Assembly (NCBI GenBank): GCA_003024985.2
Contig: PXIH01S0008453.1
Length of the DNA: 14,331 bases
Strand: one strand, 5' to 3'
Source of the DNA: Euperipatoides rowelli
Lineage: Eukaryota > Onychophora > Udeonychophora > Euonychophora > Peripatopsidae
Shown: positions 8,998 through 14,331 of the stretch, piece after piece
Position numbering within the stretch: the first letter of the stretch is position 1
Layout: every line of letters starts with the position of its first letter
Made by a program: the position numbers and the translations under genes
Notes under the pieces: model-generated
Seen by the model: the letters and a program-made list of their open reading frames with translations, nothing else
Database searches by the model: none
What the model was told of the DNA's origin: nothing

Positions 8998-9135
8998 CTG
9001 AACTAAATTAAAAAGGTGAGAAGATTGAGCAGTTGATTCTGAAACAGGGGAGCATGCTGAACCTATGACCATTATTTTTATTGGCTCACTGTAGAGAAAT
9101 TTATATAAAATATGTGCACCTGTTGCAGGGTTACA
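8998..9135 (-). CDS. GABA-B-like receptor, second coding exon (138 bp)
   Basis: This exon encodes 46 residues, from CNPATGAHILYKFLYSEP to SSHLFNLVQ. It matches the first lobe of the GABA-B receptor ligand-binding domain: the Cys that starts the segment, the LY-x-x-LY-x-PIKI strand, a (G)CS-V-S-like turn read here as SACSPVS, and the WNLVQ-like end read as LFNLVQ. Splice signals are clear. The acceptor is a T-rich tract ending TTTCAG before 9135, and the donor CAG|GTAATG follows 8998. Both ends are phase 0, and the exon joins seamlessly with the upstream exon's ...KDSE. Protein-level conservation without stops implies a live gene. A substitution in the turn that helps bind GABA in vertebrate GABA-B1 makes the ligand uncertain. 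Other ANF_receptor-fold receptors are the alternative but fit less well. Confidence 0.85.
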
Positions 9136-9159
9136 CTGAAAAAAAGATATTAAAGAAAT

Positions 9160-9480
9160 CAATCAATAAAAAAATAAAATAAACTGCAGTAAATCTGAAA
9201 AAAAAAAAGAATTTAGAACATTGCACACAAAAACATACTGCGTATTTACTGTATATCTAATGTATATTCAGTATACACAAATATAGACAAATTATTATTA
9301 TGATTTTTACATATTGATTTTCTTATATATTGTTATTATCTTTTTTTTCATTAATTATTTGTACAATTTCTTAAAGGCCATCAGATATAGAGAGAACCAA
9401 CTCCCTTAACATGGTGTAGCCTGCTTACAATAAAATATAATATTCCATAGAAAAGAAAAAACAAATATTACTCAAAATGC
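9160..9480. other. AT-rich intronic DNA, nothing recognised
   Basis: This holds poly-A and poly-T runs and ATATA words. An imperfect TACTGTATATCTAATGTATA motif lies at about 9247. No coding motif, RNA gene or element terminus was recognised. Confidence 0.6.
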
Positions 9481-9610
9481 CAAGGTGCCTTGGTCGAGTG
9501 GTTCAGTACCCAGTCATGACATGCTTGTGCATGATACCAGGGTTAGGTGCTGCGTCATGGGTGCAGCCCTGGTGCAGAAAATAATAAATTTTCTTTCACT
9601 ATTAGTATGC
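9481..9610 (+). mobile_element. tRNA-derived SINE-like unit
   Basis: The A-box-like TGGTCGAGTGG at 9491-9501 is a near-perfect Ser/Leu-tRNA-type A box. The B-box position at 9540-9551 (GGGTTAGGTGC) is degenerate. The leading CAAGGT and an AGTAC after the A box match the unit at 1196, which suggests shared ancestry. The tail after 9570 is a GTGCAG-rich segment passing into AT-rich DNA. The 3' end is uncertain and no target-site duplication was found. Confidence 0.6.
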
Positions 9611-9778
9611 ATCGGGGATTTTTTCTCATTCTAGAACTAGACTAATGGAGCGCCCCCTCTTGATCAATGAGACTGGAAAATGTAGACTAGTTAAACCAAG
9701 TGCATAATCGCAAGTTACAGTACTTATGTACTCACACCAAATCTTGTAAATAGTGTAAATAAAAATTTATTTGTATCA

Positions 9779-9955
9779 AGGAGCAGTGGTCCAGTGGGAT
9801 GAGCTGGGCCATAAAAAAGGCTGTCTTAACATATATACTGTAGGCCAGGGTTCAAGGCTTACAGATTTGACCCTGAAATCCAAGTCCTTTTTTCACTATG
9901 GACTTGGACTGTATGGTTTTTTTTCATCCTAGTTACACACCAGAAAACTTTGACT
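9779..9955 (+). mobile_element. Second, different tRNA-derived SINE-like unit
   Basis: The head GGAGCAGTGG and A box TGGTCCAGTGG (9787-9797) are followed by a good B box, GGTTCAAGGC, at 9849-9858. The body after the tRNA-like head contains a perfect 9-bp hairpin, TCCAAGTCC 9879-9887 and GGACTTGGA 9900-9908, with a 12-nt loop, and ends in a T8 run near 9925. Its head differs from the units at 1196 and 9481, so it is probably another family. Sense orientation is opposite to the host gene. Confidence 0.6.
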
Positions 9956-9959
9956 GATC

Positions 9960-10790
9960 AAGAAATTGACATCAGGAGTTGCCTGTAAGAAAAAAGATGG
10001 CCGATATCCTATAAAAGACTCAATAAAGATTTGTTTCACCCTTCAGGGTGGAACATTTTTTAAAAAAATAATACACAAAATATTTTCCACTTCTAAGCAT
10101 TATTCCTCTCATTTGCAAATTTATTCCGATAAAATCGACTTTATAATGTTTCTGATATAATTTTCTATTGCCTTTTTAAAATTTATTATTGACTCCATAA
10201 AGCACTTGCTTGAAAGATCATCCCATATTTTTTACACTTCTATACATGCTACAGAAGATAGCATTCTTTTTTAATTTTTCTTATTTGAAACTGTTTCCTC
10301 TAATTTTTTTAAATAGACTTTCAGGATTATTTTTTATAACAATTTTTTTGTACATGTAAAGGCACGTTTGTGGGATTATAGTCATGACTACCGAAGTGGG
10401 GACACGGATCGATCAGGTAGGAGGTAGGGGGCAAAGTACCTATTCAGGGTTTTTTCTGAGCTAAAGTACTCTGTGGATTTTTCTGTATTCAGAAAGGTTG
10501 TTTAAATGCCAATCTGCAGAAAAAATAGAGACCTAGGCTTCAAAAATGGAAAGCTAAAAAGAGGAAGGCAAACTCTTATGTAAGAACTAACACTAGAATC
10601 CAAATGAAAATATAAATGTAGTCGATTGAGTATGTAGCAGATTAGAGGATTGTAAAATATATGTACTGTATAAATAAATAAATACATATACACACAGTAT
10701 AATATCAATATAAAAATGAGAGAATTCAGTGATGCAAGCCCCTTATTTGACTTCCTGTTGGGTTTTTCCCATCATTCAACCAAAATGAAT
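9960..10790. other. Intronic stretch, no gene recognised
   Basis: This is AT-rich with a local G-rich patch at about 10350-10440 that contains GTGGGGACACGGATCGATC. No frame in it resembles a known family, and no RNA gene was recognised. The G-rich patch differs enough from its surroundings to be a fragment of inserted DNA, but nothing defines its ends. Confidence 0.5.
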
Positions 10791-10799
10791 TATTTATAT

Positions 10800-11050
10800 T
10801 GGTGATATAATCAGTAATGACTCATAACCACTTTGAATTTCCCAATTATATGACCAGTAACTATGACTCTTGTTTTATGGAATGTGTTTCCCCAATTAGC
10901 TGTGATGTCATCCTTCAATGAGTCACTTATGGTTTTTCCAAGACCAGTAACCATGATTCATATTTATGGAATGCACACCGGTGATATTTCAACCATCATA
11001 GTATGACTCATCTATCTAGAATTTCTCACCAATTACTATAGAATAACTAT
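10800..11050. repeat. Diverged ~90-bp (possibly 45-bp) repeat
   Basis: GACCAGTAAC(T/C)ATGA is found at 10852 and again at 10942 (90-bp spacing), each followed by a TTATGGAATG(T/C) word. Shorter matches such as CAGTAATGACTC at 10812 and GTATGACTC near 11000 suggest an older unit of about 45 bp. Copies are strongly diverged. Confidence 0.5.
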
Positions 11051-11373
11051 TTATCATTTGAGGCACACACCCCTCATTCAACTATTGACAAAATGGTCAA
11101 TAGAGCTGGTATATTATGTCAGGAAATTTTATTGAACAACAATGTTGATTCATACCATTCAGACACATCTATCTGGAATTTCTGCTAAAAAGCATGACAT
11201 CCGTTTCATACTAGCACATATAATGCATCATTATGTCACATATTTTCAATACACTAATACATATACAGTATATAATTCTTGAATACTATGTTCAAACTTA
11301 AAGGTACTATTATAAATATATATCGTATTATAAATATTACTAGTATTCTAAATTCATAAATAGTTATCCAACA

Positions 11374-11578
11374 TAGTAATAGTTAATTTATAACTAATAT
11401 ACAAATGATAGTAATACTTAAACCTGTTGGTAATAGTTTACCTATAACTACTACACTAATGATAGTAATAAGTAGCCCAATAGTAATAGTTAAGCTATAA
11501 CTAGTATACAAAGGATAGTAATACTTAGGCCCAATTGTAATATTAATCTATAATTAGTACACTAAGAATAGCAATACT
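11374..11578. repeat. 54-bp tandem array, about four copies
   Basis: The word GTAAT(A/T)(G/T)TTA starts copies at 11376, 11430, 11483 and 11537, a period of 53-54 bp. Each copy continues with a CTATAACTA(G/C)TA-like word and an A(T/C)GATAGTAATA-like word. The array borders directly on the 92-bp array and shares the ATAGTAAT word with it. Confidence 0.7.
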
Positions 11579-12270
11579 TATTGTACACAATCATATAAGT
11601 AAAAATCTAAGTGAATAAATAGTTATTCTATACTAATAGTTGTTCTAATACATATCATCATAGTAATATTTATCCTACACAATCATATAAGTAGAAATCT
11701 TAGTGCATAAATAGTTATTTATACTATTAGTTAATCTAATACATATCCAACATAGTAATATTTATCCTACACAATCATATAAGTAGAAATCTTAGTGCAT
11801 ACATAGTTATTTATACTATTAGTTAATCTAATACATATCCAACATAGTAATATTTATCCTACACAATCATATAAGTAGAAATCTTACTGCATAAATAGTT
11901 ATTTATACTATTAGTTAATCTAATACATATCCAACATAGTAATATTTATCCTATACAATCATATAAGTAGAAATATTACTGCATAAATAGTTATTTTATA
12001 CTAATAGTTATTCTAATACATATTCAACATAGTAATATTTATCCTACACAATCATATAAGTAGAAATCTTAGTCCATAAATAGTTATTCTATACTAATAG
12101 TTGTTCTAATACATATCATCATAGTAATATTTATCCTGCACAATCATATAAGTAGAAATCTTAGTGCATAAATAGTTATTCTTTACTAATAGTTATTCTA
12201 ATACATATCCAACATAGTAATATTTATCCTACACAATCATATACATAAACATCTAAGTGCATAAAAATCT
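11579..12270. repeat. 92-bp minisatellite, 7.5 copies
   Basis: The word TATCCTACACAATC and close variants start units at 11579, 11671, 11763, 11855, 11947, 12040, 12132 and 12225, spaced 92, 92, 92, 92, 93, 92 and 93 bp. The units at 11671, 11763 and 11855 are nearly identical. The last one is cut short near 12270. It lies within the receptor intron. Confidence 0.92.
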
Positions 12271-12396
12271 AACTGGTGTCCTGGAAGAAAATAAGTCCCT
12301 GTGAAGCAGGCTTGAGGCATAAAAAGCAGAATATCAACTTAATGGATTATACTGCAAGTTTGTAATTTATAGAGTTTCAGCTAAATGTAACATCAT

Positions 12397-12447
12397 TAAC
12401 ACTCCTAGGTCCCTGGGGTCCCATGTGACCAAAAACACTTTTTGATT

Positions 12448-12509
<62 letters not shown>

Positions 12510-12664
12510 AATTATTCAAATGTAGCAGCCTTTTTTGACTTTTATTCTTTAGTTTTAATGTATTGAATATTTTGGTACTTTTCGTTTGGAGTTAAATTTG
12601 TGGTGTAATTCATTGATGTTACATACAAGACCCTGGGGTCACTGATGACCCCAGATCAACTAAA
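12397..12664. mobile_element. Possible piggyBac-type MITE carrying the (AT)n run
   Basis: The left side has TTAA (12397-12400) followed by CACTCCTAGGTCCCTGGGG, and CCCTGGGGTC lies at 12411-12420 with TGACC soon after. The right side repeats CCCTGGGGTC at 12631-12640 and forms the palindrome GGGGTCA-CTGA-TGACCCC. As inverted ends, TGGGGTC...TGACC reads in both directions. This fits subterminal palindromes in some piggyBac-like elements, but the right TTAA is imperfect (CTAA) and the terminal bases do not align well. Confidence 0.35.
12450..12505. repeat. (AT)28 microsatellite
   Basis: This is an uninterrupted alternating A-T run of about 56 bp in the receptor intron. It is self-complementary and probably polymorphic in length. 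Confidence 0.95.
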
Positions 12665-13090
12665 ACACACTTATTCCAGGTATGTTCTAGTTCAACCTAA
12701 TTTTTTAATTGTAGTAATATCATTTTATATGAACTACAAAATTCCCAAAAGAAATGTTTAAATTCAATAGAGAAATAAAAATAGATATTTCTTACTTTAG
12801 TACTTTTTGTGACAAACAGTCCATACATCCCTAGTACAAAAATTATCGTTGTATATAAAACAATATATATGTGTATATGTTTGTACAAAGTTAAATTCCA
12901 GATAAATAAGTTTGCAAGATAATATTCAAGTAAATTTATTTGAATTTTCAAAGTAACTAAGTTATGGAGAGCTTAAATAACGTTGGGAACTTATGTGACC
13001 ACAAAAGTACTCTGTGTGAATAAAATGTGAGGAAGTCAGGAGTGTTTTAATAAATTCATAGTACTACAAAATAAAATAATTAAAAATGAG
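12665..13090. other. Intronic stretch, nothing recognised
   Basis: AT-rich DNA between the possible MITE and the donor site of the first coding exon. Open frames on the minus strand have no resemblance to known families and carry no splice-supported exon. Confidence 0.55.
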
Positions 13091-13096
13091 ACTTAC

Positions 13097-13336
13097 TTCA
13101 GAATCTTTAAATAACATATTCAATTTATAATCTTTGAGGATGTCTTCATTTTGGTTAATATGATCCAGTCCTAGTGTGACTGCAGCATGGAAAGCATTCC
13201 CGGCAGGATAGGAACCAGTAAAAGGAAATAGTCCAATCAAAAACAAATCAATGGTTTTAGATGTATTTTTATGTCCACAACTAAAATCACTAAATGATAA
13301 GTATATTAAAATTAGACAATCTTTCTTTGATCTCAT
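13097..13336 (-). CDS. GABA-B-like receptor, first coding exon (signal peptide + domain start)
   Basis: The ATG at 13336 is preceded by AAAA with A at -3, and starts a typical signal peptide: a basic MRSKKD, the hydrophobic core CLILIYLSF, then SDFSCG. An NTS glycosylation sequon follows. The segment LFLIGLFPFTGSYPAGNAF and the helix ending LDHINQNEDILKDYKL match the first strand and helix of the GABA-B ligand-binding lobe, ending in MLFKDSE. The donor reads GAA|GTAAGT, a consensus splice site, in phase 0. An acceptor-like T-rich tract ending TTTCAG lies at 13390, so a non-coding exon may precede this one and the spliced exon would begin at 13389 with a short 5' leader. The product is expected to be a plasma-membrane receptor; its transmembrane part is outside the window. 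Confidence 0.85.
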
Positions 13337-13389
13337 TTTTAAGATGTGTCCTTGCAAGTGTTTTTCAGTTTCCAATTGATGAGTAAGCT

Positions 13390-13410
13390 CTGAAACAGCA
13401 ATGACAAAAC
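13390..13410 (-). promoter_or_regulatory. Probable splice acceptor before the first coding exon
   Basis: On the minus strand a pyrimidine-rich stretch (TTTTGTCATTGCTGTTTCAG) ends at 13390. The exon would then start AGCTTACTC and reach the ATG after 53 nt. The frame stays open through it, so a start in an earlier exon cannot be excluded, but the signal-peptide ATG is the better choice. Confidence 0.5.
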
Positions 13411-13555
13411 AAATTAGATTAATAAACTATTATGATTGATTCTTATATGTTTAAGCTTTCAAGCTGTATGGTTCCTAGTGAGATGACTGTAGAGGTAAAG
13501 CTCTAAGTAGGCAGGAAGAAAAGTGGGAAATAATAAAATAAATTTCCATCAAACA

Positions 13556-13782
13556 TTAAGATATTGCCCCTAAGACATTATTCTATAACATGGTCTAAGG
13601 CCGACTAAAAATCTAAGTTAATTTTTTTTTAACAATTTTAATGGTTTGGAATGTTCTATAGACATTACATTTTCAGCGAATAACAATCTTAACCACTAGA
13701 TGAATTTAGAAATACAATTTATTTGGCATTTAGTCTGCCTAGTACTAAGTTACAGAATAATACCTTAGGGGCAGGAACTTAA
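13556..13782. mobile_element. TTAA-flanked MITE with ~50-bp terminal inverted repeats
   Basis: Left terminal repeat 13560-13609 and the reverse complement of right terminal repeat 13729-13778 agree at 38 of 50 positions without gaps. The best blocks are TGCCCCTAAG, ATTATTCT, TAAC and GACTAAA. TTAA lies on both outer edges (13556-13559 and 13779-13782), the duplication expected of piggyBac- or Kolobok-type transposition. The 219-bp element has no coding capacity, so it was moved by a transposase encoded elsewhere. At least five of the twelve differences are transitions, consistent with age. It lies about 170 bp upstream of the coding exon on the gene's 5' side. Confidence 0.85.
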
Positions 13783-14331
13783 TTTATGGTTGAAATGTCA
13801 CTATAGATAAAAAGTCACATCATATACGAATCTACCCAATAATCATCCTTCTATTGTTTGATGCCTAGAGTCCATTAGATTTAATCGAGATTTGATCTAA
13901 AGCATGTTCTAATTAGAACATAGCTACTGTAGTAAGCTTGCCTTTGGTGATAGTCAATATTCAAAATCGCATATTTTCAATCTCAATTGTAGCGGTCCCA
14001 GATGCGAAAGAGTCTTGAATTTTTTAAAATAATTCACACATATTTTCTCTACAAAGTGATATTAAGAGTTTTAATTAATAATTAATATATGAGTAAGTAT
14101 TTAAAAACTCAGCCGATCTTTATAGTTTCTGTGCTAAAAGCAGAAAAGCATCATCTAGTTAACTAGTTGTGCAACTTTTACTTTAGCAATCGCATAGACG
14201 AATATCAAATTTTTGAAATCTTTAGTTTTTAATTTTACAGTAATTTTTAAGGGAAAAAAATTACATGAAATAAAATTAGACATATTTAACTATATAAAAA
14301 CAAAAAAGTAGATTATCATTCCATTTATTTT
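13783..14331. other. Upstream non-coding region of the receptor gene
   Basis: No further exon, TATA/initiator pair or RNA gene could be assigned. It contains an 18-bp perfect palindrome at 13904-13921, another (CTAGTTAACTAG) at 14155-14166, and otherwise AT-rich DNA. If the acceptor at 13390 is used, this is intron rather than promoter. Confidence 0.5.

Larger units (their letters stand above)
9136..13096 (-). other. Intron 1 of the GABA-B-like receptor (3,961 bp)
   Basis: On the minus strand it begins GTAAGT at 13096-13091 and ends in a T-run and CAG at 9136-9138. It carries two SINE-like units, two tandem arrays, an (AT)28 run and a possible MITE. No additional exon for this receptor is needed, because the flanking exons are contiguous at protein level. 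Confidence 0.85.

Noticed and set aside
9481-9560. A functional Ser/Leu tRNA gene
   Set aside because: The B box is degenerate and no paired acceptor stem was found, so a SINE head fits better.
10502-10708. 68-codon minus-strand frame in the intron
   Set aside because: Tyr/Phe/Leu-rich composition is expected from AT-rich DNA; there are no motifs.
11374-12270. CRISPR-like array
   Set aside because: Units are contiguous 54- and 92-bp tandem copies without short repeats and unique spacers, and the window is eukaryotic.
12697-12951. 84-codon minus-strand frame in the receptor intron
   Set aside because: Hydrophobic and AT-biased with no domain or splice support. The two receptor exons already join without a gap.

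Overview
This is an AT-rich metazoan window, very probably from an invertebrate. It has no prokaryote-like operons. Two short exons on the minus strand are joined by clean GT/AG splice sites across a ~4 kb intron, and the rest is broken transposable elements, tRNA-derived SINEs and tandem repeats. The phylum cannot be fixed from the sequence. Four isolated Ns (4120, 6769-6770, 7291) suggest a draft assembly.

Host gene. Exons at 13097..13336 and 8998..9135 (minus) encode a signal peptide followed by the start of a GABA-B-receptor-like extracellular ligand-binding domain (family C GPCR, ANF_receptor fold). They join in phase 0 at GAA|TGT, exactly across a conserved D-S-x-C segment. The rest of the receptor must lie to the left of the window or was not recognisable, so the following intron is at least 8,997 bp.

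Layout from left to right. 1-1490: non-coding, with a diverged ~76/95-bp repeat, a tRNA-derived SINE and a hairpin. 1500-3860 (+): a decayed Ty3/gypsy pol (reverse transcriptase, RNase H, integrase). 3905-7540 (+): a decayed DNA polymerase B of the Polinton/Maverick (adintovirus-like) type, split at 5893..~6900 by the 3' end of a second Ty3/gypsy element on the opposite strand (integrase, polypurine tract, LTR). 7540-8290: low-complexity AT-rich DNA holding an array of small variant palindromes. 8300-8915 (+): a decayed A32/FtsK-type packaging ATPase, the second Polinton-like hallmark gene. 8998-9135 (-): receptor exon. 9136-13096: the intron, with two SINE-like units, diverged repeats, a 54-bp and a 92-bp tandem array, an (AT)28 microsatellite and a possible piggyBac-type MITE. 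13097-13336 (-): first coding exon. 13556-13782: a clear TTAA-flanked MITE upstream of the gene.

How the parts relate. Only the receptor looks functional. Polymerase and ATPase lie on the same strand and are best read as one fossil virus-like DNA transposon that settled in, or just downstream of, the receptor's second intron and was later invaded by a retroelement. No capsid, protease or Polinton integrase gene could be recognised.
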